Source: Porticoccaceae bacterium
GTDB lineage: Bacteria; Pseudomonadota; Gammaproteobacteria; Pseudomonadales; Porticoccaceae
Length of the DNA: 64,000 nucleotides
Reading direction: 5' to 3'
Assembly: GCA_012960115.1 (NCBI GenBank)
Contig: DUBX01000013.1
Coordinates: 38,260-102,259, forward strand
The translations under genes were made by a program, and so were the position numbers. Shown here in pieces: positions 28,060-37,877 of the stretch. Below the pieces are notes generated by a model. It saw only the letters and a program-made list of their open reading frames with translations. It had not been told where the DNA came from and did no database searches. Every line of letters starts with the position of its first letter. Within the stretch, counting starts at the first letter, position 1.

Positions 28060-29454
28060 ATGGCAATTAGTGCACTTGATTTATTTAAGATAGGCATCGG
28101 GCCCTCAAGTTCACATACTGTCGGGCCCATGTTAGCAGCAGCCCAATTTGCGGCCCATTTAAGAGATGTGGGTGTCTTAAGTTCGGTGACTCGCGTGGTT
28201 GCCGAAATGTTTGGATCTCTCGGCGCAACGGGCAAAGGACACGGCACGCCAAAAGCTGTATTACTTGGTTTGGAGGGAGAGAACCCTGAATCTATAGACC
28301 TTACCAGCATAGCGGCCAGGGTGGCCAATATTCGAGAAAATCATTGTTTAAACCTCTGTGGAAGCCATAGAATAAACTATGACCATGAAACAGATTTTAT
28401 TCTACATCGACGGAAAAGCTTACCCTTTCACCCCAACGGGATGACATTTTCTGCATTTGATGAGCAGAGTATCAGTCTGAGTAAAAAAACATTCTATTCG
28501 GTTGGCGGTGGGTTTGTTATCGACGGCAATGCGCAGTCTGCTGACTGTCTTATCGAGGATAGTAGGAAGTTACCCTACGAGTTCGATTTTGGGGCAGAGA
28601 TACTTACGCTATGTGCCGTGCACAATATGACCATTGCTGAGTTGATGCTGGCCAATGAAAGCGCTTGGCGACCGGCTGCGGCGACTCGAGCTGAGCTTTT
28701 GAAGCTCTGGCATTTCATGAAGGAGTGTATTGACAACGGTATAGCCAATAGTGGAATACTACCTGGTGGATTACAGGTGCCAAGAAGAGCGAAACATTTA
28801 CATCTTCAGCTCGTTGCTAGATCTGAGTCGGTTGACCCTTTGGCAGTATTAGATTGGGTTACTCTCTACGCACTGGCAGTTAACGAGGAAAATGCGGCTG
28901 GTGGCAGAGTAGTCACGGCACCAACGAATGGAGCGGCAGGTATTATTCCGGCGGTACTTAATTATTATCTTGAGTTTGTCCCCGGGGCCAACACAGATGG
29001 TGTCGTAGACTTTTTGTTAACAGCGGCAGCTATCGGTATTCTCTATAAAAAGAATGCGTCCATTAGTGGTGCGGAAGTAGGCTGTCAGGGCGAGATAGGG
29101 TCTGCCTGTTCTATGGCTGCCGGTGCCCTTACGGCCGTACTGGGTGGTACTCCAGAACAGGTTGAAAACGCCGCTGAAATTGGAATGGAACACAATCTTG
29201 GGTTGACCTGCGACCCGATTGGCGGCTTAGTTCAGGTGCCTTGCATTGAGCGTAACGCAATGGGTTCTATTAAAGCCATTCATGCTTCACGCATAGCTTT
29301 ACATGGCGATGGCAATCACTTTGTGTCATTGGATAAGGTCATTAAAACGATGCGTAAAACCGGTGAAGACATGCACAAGCACTACAAAGAAACCTCAAGA
29401 GGAGGTTTAGCCACTCAGGTTTTGGAAGTGCCTGTAAATATCATCGAATGCTAA
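28060..29454 (+). CDS. sdaA: L-serine ammonia-lyase, iron-sulfur type, single chain
   Basis: 464 residues. It deaminates L-serine to pyruvate and ammonia using a [4Fe-4S] cluster. The beta-type domain begins [19 protein letters not shown], and the alpha-type domain carries [16 protein letters not shown] and the cluster cysteines in [35 protein letters not shown] (three conserved Cys). The length matches E. coli SdaA/SdaB. It is a single gene; its stop overlaps the convergent purC by 4 bp. Confidence 0.96.
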   Translation: MAISALDLFKIGIGPSSSHTVGPMLAAAQFAAHLRDVGVLSSVTRVVAEMFGSLGATGKGHGTPKAVLLGLEGENPESIDLTSIAARVANIRENHCLNLCGSHRINYDHETDFILHRRKSLPFHPNGMTFSAFDEQSISLSKKTFYSVGGGFVIDGNAQSADCLIEDSRKLPYEFDFGAEILTLCAVHNMTIAELMLANESAWRPAAATRAELLKLWHFMKECIDNGIANSGILPGGLQVPRRAKHLHLQLVARSESVDPLAVLDWVTLYALAVNEENAAGGRVVTAPTNGAAGIIPAVLNYYLEFVPGANTDGVVDFLLTAAAIGILYKKNASISGAEVGCQGEIGSACSMAAGALTAVLGGTPEQVENAAEIGMEHNLGLTCDPIGGLVQVPCIERNAMGSIKAIHASRIALHGDGNHFVSLDKVIKTMRKTGEDMHKHYKETSRGGLATQVLEVPVNIIEC

Positions 29455-30554
29455 TCGACCAAGCCGTACTTTTCCCTCAGAACAGCTAAGATTTCGGCCT
29501 TAGGATTGTCGGAAATCTCAAGGGTTTGCCCAGTAATCTTTTCTGCTAAACTGACGTAGGTATTCGACACAGCCATCATTACTGACTCGGGTAAAGGGTT
29601 ATCTCTTGCCAAGGCAGTTCGCTCATCCATACGGTTTTTGTCTAGTAATATTTCGGGTTCGGGGAAGTGTCCGAGCAATAATTGTCGAAAGCTCTCCTTA
29701 GAGTTTTCAACCACTTTTCCGTCGCGGTAACTCGGTCCATCCCATATTCTTGAGGAGTCGGGAGTACCCACCTCGTCCATATAGATTAGCTTCTCATTGC
29801 CAGCGCGATCGGTCACATAACCGAACTCAAACTTGGTGTCGACAAATACCTGATCCAGTTTGGCCAGTTCGTCACTGATCACCGCAAAGCCTTCGCCTAG
29901 AAGTTTCTCGTAAACATCAATATCCCCGGGATTACTGAACTTAAAGGCAACGTAATTGTTTTCAATATCTGCCCTTGAGACGTTAACATCATCGACCTCA
30001 GGAACACCTGGAATACCCGTTAAGATTCCTTTAGTTGAAGGGGTAATGAGCAGCTCTGGTAATTTTTCATCACGCCCCAAGCCATCTGCCATTTGGATAC
30101 CACAAAATGCTCGCTCTCCTTTCTCATAGGCGCGCCACATAGACCCGGTAATATACTGTCGACAAATGGCTTCAATCATTACTGGTTTGGCTTTTTGTAC
30201 AATCCAGACGAGAGGGTGGGGGACATCTAAAATGTGACTCTCGGCAAGACCTTGCTCGCGAAACAGTTTAAACCAATGATTTGAGATGGCGTTCAAGGCC
30301 GCTCCCTTGCCGGGAACTCCGCGCATGCCGCCTTCCGCTTGCCATATGCATTCAAAAGCCGAGATGCGATCACTAATCACCATGATCGCTAGAGGTGCAT
30401 CTGGGGCTACATTATAGTTATTTTCTTCGACTAATCGCCGACTATCGCTGTCGGTGAGCCAATACACGGATCGCACTTTGCCGCTATGGACTGGTTTATC
30501 CGTGCGAATTGGAAGGTCATCGTTTACTGCTAATACTCTGTCCGCAAGACTCAT
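29451..30554 (-). CDS. purC: Phosphoribosylaminoimidazole-succinocarboxamide synthase, long form
   Basis: 367 residues. It ligates aspartate to CAIR in purine synthesis. It has [10 protein letters not shown] near residue 22 (the ATP-binding K-x-R), [12 protein letters not shown] near residue 80, [14 protein letters not shown] near residue 150, LITPSTKG, and [14 protein letters not shown] near residue 270. This ~370-residue form differs from the ~240-residue PurC of E. coli by insertions and a C-terminal extension, as in the eukaryote-like class found in several gammaproteobacteria. It is monocistronic and divergent from the gene at 30714. Confidence 0.94.
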   Translation of the reverse strand: MSLADRVLAVNDDLPIRTDKPVHSGKVRSVYWLTDSDSRRLVEENNYNVAPDAPLAIMVISDRISAFECIWQAEGGMRGVPGKGAALNAISNHWFKLFREQGLAESHILDVPHPLVWIVQKAKPVMIEAICRQYITGSMWRAYEKGERAFCGIQMADGLGRDEKLPELLITPSTKGILTGIPGVPEVDDVNVSRADIENNYVAFKFSNPGDIDVYEKLLGEGFAVISDELAKLDQVFVDTKFEFGYVTDRAGNEKLIYMDEVGTPDSSRIWDGPSYRDGKVVENSKESFRQLLLGHFPEPEILLDKNRMDERTALARDNPLPESVMMAVSNTYVSLAEKITGQTLEISDNPKAEILAVLREKYGLVD

Positions 30555-30713
30555 AAGTTGTTACCTAGCTTGTTGCAATGTAAGTTGGTGTGGGAAAATT
30601 AACAAGCCGGCAATTCTAACAATTCGTAAAGCGCGGAGCAAAGGAAAGATTAGTCTAATATCGGTTACTATGGTCCGTCGAGTTTATAATCTACACCAGG
30701 AAAGGACATCTTT

Positions 30714-31616
30714 ATGCAGACCGTTTTGGTTGCCGGAGGCAGTGGTTTCATCGGCCGACATTTTTGCCGTGCAGCATCGGTGCTTGGTTGGGAACTTATC
30801 GTGCTCAGTCGTAATCCCGCAGCTGCAAAGATGGTTTTGCCCGAGGCTGTTCAAATAGTCTCTGCCCTAGACCAAATTGCTGTGGACCGAACTATTGACT
30901 CAATCGTTAACCTTGCCGGTGAGCCGCTTGCTGAACATCGTTGGACAAATCAACGAAAAAAACAGTTCTATGGCAGCCGCTCAGGGTTGACAGATAGCCT
31001 CTATGATTTCTTTTGCGGGCGTCAGTCCGCACCCGTCACCTTAATTAGCGGTTCTGCTATTGGTTACTACGGTTCCGGTTCCGGTTCAGATCCGAGGCAC
31101 GAGGGAAGTGCCGCTACCGATGGGTTCTCTCATCAGTTGTGCGATAGCTGGGAGAAAAGTGCCACGCAGTTCGAATCTTTGGGTACACGGGTATGCATGG
31201 TACGAACCGGCATTGTTCTTGGTGACCAAGGAGCCTTGGCGAAAATGCTATTGCCCTTTAATTTTGGTCTTGGTGGGCGAATTGGGGATGGTCGGCAAAT
31301 AATGTCTTGGGTTCATATTACTGACATGGTTAATATTTTATTACATTGTATAGCCGACGCAGAGCTGTCCGGACCGATTAACGCAACGGCCCCGAATCCG
31401 GTGGACAATAAAACCTTTGTCCAAGCTCTGGGTAAGATATTGCATCGCCCAACACTAATACCTATGCCCGGTTTAGTGGTCAAATTACTGTTTGGCGAGA
31501 TGGGTGTTGAGTTACTTCTGCAGGGGCAGTGCGTGATACCTGAAAAGCTTCAACAAAACGGCTTTGAATTTAAATTCCCGATACTTCCTCAAGCGCTTGA
31601 AGATTTGCTAGGCTAG
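30714..31616 (+). CDS. TIGR01777-family NAD-dependent epimerase-like protein (YfcH-like)
   Basis: 300 residues. It is an extended-SDR Rossmann protein: VLVAGGSGFIGRHFCR at the N-terminus binds the nucleotide, followed by NLAGEPLAEHRW, which is characteristic of the TIGR01777/YfcH group. SGSAIGYYG takes the place of the catalytic Ser/Tyr segment and the C-terminus contains the DUF1731-like stretch (RPTLIPMPGLVVKLLFGEMG). The substrate is unknown. An AGGAAAGG ribosome binding site lies upstream, as does a TATAAT near 30687. Confidence 0.88.
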   Translation: MQTVLVAGGSGFIGRHFCRAASVLGWELIVLSRNPAAAKMVLPEAVQIVSALDQIAVDRTIDSIVNLAGEPLAEHRWTNQRKKQFYGSRSGLTDSLYDFFCGRQSAPVTLISGSAIGYYGSGSGSDPRHEGSAATDGFSHQLCDSWEKSATQFESLGTRVCMVRTGIVLGDQGALAKMLLPFNFGLGGRIGDGRQIMSWVHITDMVNILLHCIADAELSGPINATAPNPVDNKTFVQALGKILHRPTLIPMPGLVVKLLFGEMGVELLLQGQCVIPEKLQQNGFEFKFPILPQALEDLLG

Positions 31617-31725
31617 GTGCGGTATGCCACAAAAAGCCTAGATCAATTAAGCGTAATAAGTATACTAGATGGCTTTGTCGTCACGATCGACAGCAACAAT
31701 AAACCAACGTCAAAGGAGTCTGGCC

Positions 31726-32553
31726 ATGAATGCACGTTTTAGTGGGAAAACAATTATTATCACAGGTGCGTCTGCCGGTGTTGGTGCCGCCTGCGCGCGT
31801 GCCCTTGCTGCACAGAAAGCTAATCTGGTGTTGGTGGCCAGAGGTCAGCAAGGACTGGACATCATTAAGGAAGAGCTATCAGCGCAAACTAAGGTACTTA
31901 CAGTAGCAATGGATGTCTCAGACGTCGAGCAATGTTTGGCACTGTTGGTCAAGGCTGAGGAGGAATTTGGTACTGTTGATGTACTGGTCAATAATGCTGG
32001 CATGCATTGCCGAGGAGACCTAGAAACTGTGGATCCTGCAGACGTGGGTGCGATGGTCGATATTAATATCCGCGCCCCCCTTATATTATCCTGTGCAGCT
32101 ATTCCCTATTTGCGGCGCGCCGGTGGTGGCGGGATTGTTATGGTCGGGTCACTTGCAGGCATGGCTCCCCTGCAGGGCGCGGCAACCTATTCTGGTACTA
32201 AAGCTGGATTGCGGGCATTTGCATATGCCTTGGCGGATGAGATGCGGGGCACGGGAATTCATGTTGGGGTAGTTTCTCCCGGACCAATTGATACGGGTTT
32301 TATTATGGATGAGATCGACAAGGTTGAAGACATTGTCTTTTCTCAGCCGATGAGCAGTCCCAGCGACGTAGCAGATGCTGTGCTGAGCTTAGCCGTTGGA
32401 GATAAATTAGAGATTCCCATGCCAGCTACCAGTGGTAAATTGACTAATCTAGGATATCTGTTCCCCAGACTTCGACGTTACCTTCGTCCTAAGCTTTACG
32501 CTAAGGGTCGAAAGAATAAAGATAAGTACCGTAATCGGCAGGTTAACGAATAA
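31726..32553 (+). CDS. Short-chain dehydrogenase/reductase
   Basis: 275 residues. Classical SDR: cofactor motif ITGASAGVGAACARAL near residue 12, NNAGMH near residue 89, catalytic Ser in GSLAGMAPL and Tyr-x-x-x-Lys in TYSGTKAG near residue 153. The ATG at 31726 is chosen because AAAGGAG precedes it; an in-frame ATG 57 bp upstream lacks one. The C-terminus is basic (RRYLRPKLYAKGRKNKDK), perhaps for membrane association. The substrate is not deducible. The esterase gene follows after 16 bp, so an operon is likely. Confidence 0.88.
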   Translation: MNARFSGKTIIITGASAGVGAACARALAAQKANLVLVARGQQGLDIIKEELSAQTKVLTVAMDVSDVEQCLALLVKAEEEFGTVDVLVNNAGMHCRGDLETVDPADVGAMVDINIRAPLILSCAAIPYLRRAGGGGIVMVGSLAGMAPLQGAATYSGTKAGLRAFAYALADEMRGTGIHVGVVSPGPIDTGFIMDEIDKVEDIVFSQPMSSPSDVADAVLSLAVGDKLEIPMPATSGKLTNLGYLFPRLRRYLRPKLYAKGRKNKDKYRNRQVNE

Positions 32554-32569
32554 CTCTGTAGGCCTATAA

Positions 32570-33331
32570 ATGAAGCTAAATTATATCGACCAAGGCACGG
32601 GACAACCTATCGTTTTATTACATGGTATGTTTGGTTCTTTATCTAATCTAGGTAATCTCGCTCGCGAGCTGGCCACCGGTTATCGAGTGATTAGTGCAGA
32701 CCTGCGCAATCATGGAGATTCCCCCCATGAACAGGAAATGGATATTCCAGGTATGGCTGACGATATCATCGAGCTTTTAGACGATCTTGGCTTGCCCGCT
32801 GCGAGTCTAATCGGTCACTCCTTGGGCGGTAAGATTGGTATGCAGGTGGCGCTCAATTATCCCTCGAGAACAACCAAGTTAGTGGTGGCGGATATTGCAC
32901 CAGTGGCCTATGTTCCCCGCCAAGATGCGGCACTTCAAGCGTTGCGGACGCTGTCTGGTCTTGATGTCGATAGTCGTGGACAAGCTGATACTGCCATGGC
33001 AACGTATGTGCCGGAGTCTCAGACGCGATCTTTTCTGCTAAAAAATCTTATGCGTAAAGACGATGGTAGCTATTGTTTGAAGATCAATATGTCTTCCATT
33101 ATAGAAAATTATGACACTGCCTTGGTGGCTGCCCCAGAGGGCAATCCTTACTTTGGTCCGACGTTGTTTCTCAAAGGTGAAACGTCGGCCTATATTCAGA
33201 CCAAGCATCAATCTAGGATGATTGAGCTATTTCCGAATATGAAGCTGGATGTCATAAAAGACGTTGGTCATTGGTTACATGCTGAAAACCCAGCAGAATT
33301 TAATCGACGGGTGACAGATTTTCTCATCTAA
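32570..33331 (+). CDS. Alpha/beta hydrolase, YbfF-like esterase
   Basis: 253 residues. It has the nucleophile elbow LIGHSLGGKIGMQ near residue 85, the oxyanion stretch LLHGMFGSLSNLGNLAREL near residue 16, the DLRNHGDSPH segment near residue 44, ADIAPVAYVPR near residue 108, and the catalytic His in DVGHWLHAENP near residue 230. This set closely follows E. coli YbfF, an acyl-CoA/ester hydrolase. It is probably co-transcribed with the SDR gene upstream. Confidence 0.9.
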   Translation: MKLNYIDQGTGQPIVLLHGMFGSLSNLGNLARELATGYRVISADLRNHGDSPHEQEMDIPGMADDIIELLDDLGLPAASLIGHSLGGKIGMQVALNYPSRTTKLVVADIAPVAYVPRQDAALQALRTLSGLDVDSRGQADTAMATYVPESQTRSFLLKNLMRKDDGSYCLKINMSSIIENYDTALVAAPEGNPYFGPTLFLKGETSAYIQTKHQSRMIELFPNMKLDVIKDVGHWLHAENPAEFNRRVTDFLI

Positions 33332-33401
33332 CCCCTGAACAATTTGTCTAAATGGGTTAGAATCGCGCCCATACAAATCATCGCATCAGGAATTTCCTAA
33401 A

Positions 33402-34598
33402 ATGTTCGAATCCCTAAAGCCCGTTGCCATTGACCCTATTCTTGGTTTAATGATCGCCTTTAAAGCTGACCCACGTTCTGAAAAAATTGATCTTGGTGTA
33501 GGTGTCTATCAGGATGATCGTGGTCGCACCCCCGTGATGGAGGCCGTAAAGACCGCCGAGGCACGGCTTATGGATCTAGAAACCACCAAATCATACCAAG
33601 GTATGGCAGGGGACCCTGACTACAATCACCGTATGTTAGGGCTACTGTTTGGTGGGCAACACAGCATACTGAGTTCCGGTCGGGTAAAGAGCATTCAGGC
33701 GCCTGGTGGGTCTGGAGCGCTAAGAGTTGGCGCAGAAGTTATTTGTCGCGCTAGACCTGAATCAAAACTGTGGGTGGGCGTCCCTACATGGCCTAATCAT
33801 ATACCATTGTTAGGTAGTGCTGGTTTCGAGATAAAAGAATACCCCTACTACGATATGGCCAGTCATAAAATTAACGGCCAAGCTATGATGGACGCCTTGC
33901 GTAGCGTCCCTGCTGGAGATATGGTCTTGCTTCATGGGTGTTGCCACAACCCGACGGGCGCAGACTTGTCTCATGAACAGTGGGATCAAATTGCCGATTT
34001 GGCCTTGGAACGCGGGTTTATTCCATTTATCGACACGGCCTATCAAGGTCTTGGTGATGGATTAGATGAAGATGGCTATGGCATACGCATGATGGCTGAG
34101 CGACTTCCCGAGCTGGTCATTGCCTCCTCTTGCTCAAAGAATTTTGGGCTTTACCGTGAGCGTACCGGCTCCATTACCTTTGTCGCTGAAACGCCGGAGC
34201 AAGCTGATATTGTCGTGAGTCAGGCGATGTCTACCGCTAGGTCCATTTATTCTATGCCTCCGGCCCATGGTGCGTTGTTAGTGTCTATGGTGTTGGGCGA
34301 TGATCAGTTGCGGGCTCATTGGCAAGCTGAGCTTGAGACAACGCGGTTGCGCATTAAATCGATGAGAACACTGTTGTACGACAGTATTCAAGATAACGAA
34401 GCGGGTATGGACTTTAGTCATATTAAAGAGCAGAAGGGCATGTTTTCATTTTTGGGTATCACTTCGTTGCAACTTGAGCGGTTACGTGAAGAGTTTGGTA
34501 TTTATATAGTGTCATCGACCCGTATTAACCTTGCTGGCGTTAACTCTAACAATATCGATTATCTCAGCCAGTCAATGCTCAGGGTATTAAAACCATAG
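33402..34598 (+). CDS. Aromatic/aspartate aminotransferase, class I
   Basis: 398 residues. PLP-dependent transaminase of the AspC/TyrB type. The PLP lysine is in SSCSKNFGLYRERTG near residue 246. It has the opening DPILGLMIAFKADPRSEKIDLGVGVYQDD, the HGCCHNPTGADL PLP/substrate segment near residue 182, and the substrate arginine in STRINLAGV near residue 374. Aromatic versus aspartate preference cannot be told by eye. It is a single gene with a weak promoter region; a G-run follows the stop. Confidence 0.93.
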   Translation: MFESLKPVAIDPILGLMIAFKADPRSEKIDLGVGVYQDDRGRTPVMEAVKTAEARLMDLETTKSYQGMAGDPDYNHRMLGLLFGGQHSILSSGRVKSIQAPGGSGALRVGAEVICRARPESKLWVGVPTWPNHIPLLGSAGFEIKEYPYYDMASHKINGQAMMDALRSVPAGDMVLLHGCCHNPTGADLSHEQWDQIADLALERGFIPFIDTAYQGLGDGLDEDGYGIRMMAERLPELVIASSCSKNFGLYRERTGSITFVAETPEQADIVVSQAMSTARSIYSMPPAHGALLVSMVLGDDQLRAHWQAELETTRLRIKSMRTLLYDSIQDNEAGMDFSHIKEQKGMFSFLGITSLQLERLREEFGIYIVSSTRINLAGVNSNNIDYLSQSMLRVLKP

Positions 34599-34624
34599 TT
34601 GGGGGGGGCGTCTGGCGGCAAGCC

Positions 34625-35155
34625 TTAAGGGCTTACGTAGGGCCGTGTGGCTGTAATTACTTGCTGAAGACACTCTTCGATGTTTTGACCGCTGCAATCA
34701 ATGCGTATATCCGCGTAACGGAGATAGAGCTCGCGGCGCTCAGCAAAGAGTTCAGTGAGCGACTGGCCGGGCTTTTTCACGATTCCTCGGGTGTTGAAGT
34801 CTTTGATGCGGTGAGTTAACTCGTTAATGTCCACATCCAAAAATACAGTTACTGCATTAGCTGTTAAATGCGCCATTCCAGCTGCGGAATACACTGCGCT
34901 ACCGCCAGTGGAAACGACTTTTTTTTGCGCTTGTTCTTTTAGTAACACTGCCTCTTCAACTGCACGTACTGTCAGGTAATCACTCTGATCGAGAAGCTCT
35001 CCTATGGGCTTTCCGCACTCGAGCTCGATACTTTTATCCGTGTCCACAAATTTCAGGCCGAGATTCTCCGCGATTAGCACCCCTATAGTACTTTTCCCCG
35101 CACCAGGCATGCCGATGAGGACTATGCTGGATATTGATTTATTTAAGGTGGCCAC
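34625..35155 (-). CDS. Shikimate kinase-family protein
   Basis: 176 residues. P-loop GMPGAGKST near residue 15, FVDTDKSIELECGKPI near residue 36 (the D-x-D shikimate/Mg segment), STGGSAVYS near residue 85 (the G-G-G/S loop) and a lid with RGIVKKPGQSLTELFAERRELY near residue 122. Real AroK usually sits with aroB, which is absent here, and the loop reads STGGSAV where AroK has ATGGG. It may be a second, diverged shikimate-kinase-like enzyme. It is divergent from nadK. Confidence 0.75.
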   Translation of the reverse strand: MATLNKSISSIVLIGMPGAGKSTIGVLIAENLGLKFVDTDKSIELECGKPIGELLDQSDYLTVRAVEEAVLLKEQAQKKVVSTGGSAVYSAAGMAHLTANAVTVFLDVDINELTHRIKDFNTRGIVKKPGQSLTELFAERRELYLRYADIRIDCSGQNIEECLQQVITATRPYVSP

Positions 35156-35260
35156 TAATACTTGAACTCTAATAAGATTATCTGGATATTATGCCTGAAA
35201 TAGAGAGAAATGATCTTACAGTCTGTATAATTACAGAAAATCATTCGGGTGAGACCTTAG

Positions 35261-36157
35261 ATGGCACATTTTCAGCGTATTGGATTGCTTGGCAAACTTG
35301 ATTTACCTGCAGTCAAGGAGTCTCTGTACAAACTAGAGAGCTTCTTAGTTAGCCAAGGTCGAGACGTCGTGTATGAAGAGCAGACGGCTAACTTGGTCGA
35401 TAGAGCGGTCGATAAGACACTGCCTATTACTCAATTTTCCGGTGAAATAGACCTCGGTATTGTAGTTGGAGGTGATGGCAGTATGCTCAGTGCTAGCCGC
35501 AAAATGGCTTCATTAGGTATCCCTCTTTTGGGCATTAACCGCGGCAAGTTAGGCTTTTTAACTGATATCTCGCCTGATGAAATTGAGGATAGAGTTCTTA
35601 CGGTCTTATTAGGTGAGTACAAACAAACCCGTCGATTTATGTTGGAGGCATCTGTCACCCGTAATGGGAAGATCATCGGTTCTGGTACTGCGCTTAACGA
35701 CATCGTGCTGCACCCAGGCATGTCGGTTCGGATGATGACTTTTGAATTGTATGTGGATGGTGAGTTCGTCTATAGTCAACGGTCCGATGGCCTGATCGTT
35801 GCCACACCAACAGGTTCAACTGCTTACGCCTTGTCAGCAGGTGGGCCACTGTTATTTCCTGAGCTGGATGCCATGGTTGTAGTGCCCTTGAACCCTCACA
35901 CCCTGAGTAGTCGACCTATAGCATTACATGGTAGCGCTCAGATTGAGCTAAAAGTGAGCACGCGCAATGAATTACGCCCACTAATCACTTGTGACGGGCA
36001 AAATGATATTGTGACCGAACCGGGGGATGTTATTACGATTCAAAAGCATGCCCATGATATTTTGTTGATTCATCCTAAAGATAATAATTTTTACGGGGTT
36101 TGTCGCTCAAAATTGGGCTGGGGTAGCCGCCTCGGCGTAGTCACAGAAAACGATTAA
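35261..36157 (+). CDS. nadK: NAD kinase
   Basis: 298 residues. It phosphorylates NAD to NADP. The GGDG motif (VVGGDGSMLSASR) is near residue 69, GINRGKLGFLTDIS near residue 95, LNDIVLHPG near residue 145, SDGLIVATPTGSTAYALSAGGP near residue 175, and HTLSSRPI near residue 212. This is the standard gammaproteobacterial form. It is followed at 30 bp by the rhomboid gene, perhaps co-transcribed. Confidence 0.97.
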   Translation: MAHFQRIGLLGKLDLPAVKESLYKLESFLVSQGRDVVYEEQTANLVDRAVDKTLPITQFSGEIDLGIVVGGDGSMLSASRKMASLGIPLLGINRGKLGFLTDISPDEIEDRVLTVLLGEYKQTRRFMLEASVTRNGKIIGSGTALNDIVLHPGMSVRMMTFELYVDGEFVYSQRSDGLIVATPTGSTAYALSAGGPLLFPELDAMVVVPLNPHTLSSRPIALHGSAQIELKVSTRNELRPLITCDGQNDIVTEPGDVITIQKHAHDILLIHPKDNNFYGVCRSKLGWGSRLGVVTEND

Positions 36158-36187
36158 CGTTTCGTTTGTAACGGATATTCTTAATTT

Positions 36188-36796
36188 ATGTCTCAAGAGC
36201 CGAATTGGTATAGAGTTGCCAGGCAGTATCCAGCTGTCACTTCGCTAGTAGCCCTTAGTGCCCTTGGGGGAATGCTGGTCAGCGTAGACTACTCTGCGGC
36301 GACACAGAATCTGAGTTTCAGTGGCATTACAGACAACCAATATTGGCGCCTTATTACGCCCATATTTTTACATTTTGGCATGCTGCATTTTGTTTTTAAT
36401 AGTCTTTGGTTGTCTATGCTGGGGTCGCGTATAGAGCAGTCTATGGGGTCGTTGCATCTTATTGTTGTGGTGCTAGTCAGCGGACTAGTCTCAAATATTG
36501 CACAATATAGTTGGTCTGGAACTGTAAACTTCGGCGGCATGTCCGGTGTGGTCTATGCGTTACTGGGCTATATTTGGATAAAAAACACATTGGTCCCTCA
36601 ACGATTATTGTCTCTACCCAAAGGTATAGTCGGGTTTATGGTTGGATGGTTGTTTTTGTGTATGACTCCGGTGGTGACGTTTTTTATTGGTGTTGGCATC
36701 GCTAATGCGGCCCATTTAGGTGGACTATTTGTCGGGCTTTTATTAGGTTTGGCATTTGGTTTGTTACAACGGTTAAAGGGTGAGTATGGATCTTAA
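36188..36796 (+). CDS. Rhomboid-family intramembrane serine protease
   Basis: 202 residues with about six membrane segments. The catalytic Ser is in NFGGMSGVVYALLGYIW (G-x-S-G, near residue 118) and the His in ANAAHLGGLFVGLLLG (near residue 178). HFGMLHFVFNSLWLSMLG supplies the H-x-x-x-N of TM2. It cleaves transmembrane substrates. It lacks the N-terminal cytoplasmic domain of E. coli GlpG. The start of the next gene overlaps its end by 11 bp. Confidence 0.93.
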   Translation: MSQEPNWYRVARQYPAVTSLVALSALGGMLVSVDYSAATQNLSFSGITDNQYWRLITPIFLHFGMLHFVFNSLWLSMLGSRIEQSMGSLHLIVVVLVSGLVSNIAQYSWSGTVNFGGMSGVVYALLGYIWIKNTLVPQRLLSLPKGIVGFMVGWLFLCMTPVVTFFIGVGIANAAHLGGLFVGLLLGLAFGLLQRLKGEYGS

Positions 36797-37031
36797 GCAG
36801 TTACTGAATAGTATTACCCCTGAGGTTTATGACAGCCTTAAGCGGGCGGTAGAAGTTGGCAGGTGGCCTGATAGGCGATCTCTAACGGATGAACAATTAT
36901 CCCTCTGTATGCAGGCCATTATTGCGTACGAAGAGTCTATGCCAAGACATCAGCGTACGGGATATGTACCGCCAAAAAATACGGTTTGCGAGCCTCTCGA
37001 TCAGAATCAAACTATAGTGTGGAAAGAATAG
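36786..37031 (+). CDS. DUF1315 (YeaC-like) family protein
   Basis: 81 residues beginning M-D-L-K-Q-L-L-N-S-I-T-P-E-V-Y. It has the family pattern LKRAVEVGRWPDRRSLTDEQ, Q-A-I-I-A-Y-E and HQRTGYVPPK. No function is known. The ATG at 36786 is used; a GTG six bases upstream is less likely. The final G of its TAG stop starts the GTG of the next gene, indicating coupling. Confidence 0.85.
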   Translation: MDLKQLLNSITPEVYDSLKRAVEVGRWPDRRSLTDEQLSLCMQAIIAYEESMPRHQRTGYVPPKNTVCEPLDQNQTIVWKE

Positions 37032-37861
37032 TGGCGTTAAAAGCCTCAGGCCACCTGACTAAAATGGATGTTAAGTTAGATGATACAGTGAGCTATCGGC
37101 TTCCTCTTGACGATAAGCGAGTTGCCTTAAATGGGTTGATAGGTGAGCATATTAGCATCGAGCACTTAGGTGATATCCACTGTGTGCACTGTGGTCGTCG
37201 TTCAAAGAAGAGTTTTAGTCAGGGCTACTGTTATCCATGTTTTATCAAATTACCTCAATGCGACACCTGTATTATGAGCCCTGAAAAATGTCACTTTCAT
37301 CAGGGTACATGTCGAGATCCCGAATGGGGTGAAAAATATTGTTTCACTGACCACTTCGTATATCTGGCAAATAGCTCAGGCGTCAAGGTGGGCATTACCC
37401 GTGGCGATCAGTTACCCACCCGCTGGATTGACCAGGGGGCTACCCAAGGTCTGCCGATCTTTAGAGTTCAAACGCGCTACCAAGCGGGACTGATCGAAGA
37501 CTGTCTGCGAGAACATGTGGCGGACAAAACTCATTGGCAGAGAATGCTAAAAGGTAATGCTGAACCGGTAGATTTGCCCGCTATACGAGATGAGTTAATG
37601 GCGAAATCCGAATCTGGATTAGAGTTTTTAGAGCAAGAGTTTGGTTTGCAGGCATTGCAACGTCTTTACAATGAGACCACTACAGAGATTAACTTTCCGG
37701 TTCATGAATTCCCCGAAAAAGTGAAGAGTTTTAATCTAGACAAGCAACCCCTTGTTGAGGGTGTGTTAAAAGGTATTAAAGGCCAGTATCTTATTTTCGA
37801 TACCGGCGTGATCAATATTCGCAAATATACTGCCTACAACGTGCAGTTTTCAGTTAATTAA
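37031..37861 (+). CDS. DUF2797 family protein with zinc-ribbon cysteines
   Basis: 276 residues. The start is GTG at 37031 with GGAAAG five bases upstream, overlapping the stop of the DUF1315 gene (TAGTG). Four-cysteine segments CVHCGRRSKKSF...CYPCF and CDTCIMSPEKCHFH suggest metal binding near residues 47-95. VYLANSSGVKVGITRG near residue 117 resembles a GIY-YIG-like beta motif, which is part of what defines DUF2797. Function is unknown. It comes just before pepN in the same orientation. Confidence 0.82.
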   Translation: MALKASGHLTKMDVKLDDTVSYRLPLDDKRVALNGLIGEHISIEHLGDIHCVHCGRRSKKSFSQGYCYPCFIKLPQCDTCIMSPEKCHFHQGTCRDPEWGEKYCFTDHFVYLANSSGVKVGITRGDQLPTRWIDQGATQGLPIFRVQTRYQAGLIEDCLREHVADKTHWQRMLKGNAEPVDLPAIRDELMAKSESGLEFLEQEFGLQALQRLYNETTTEINFPVHEFPEKVKSFNLDKQPLVEGVLKGIKGQYLIFDTGVINIRKYTAYNVQFSVN

Positions 37862-37877
37862 TTCAAGGACATTACTA

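Noticed and set aside
34625-35155. Calling the gene aroK outright
   Set aside because: It has the P-loop and the shikimate-kinase layout, but no aroB neighbour and some changed motif residues, so only the family is given.
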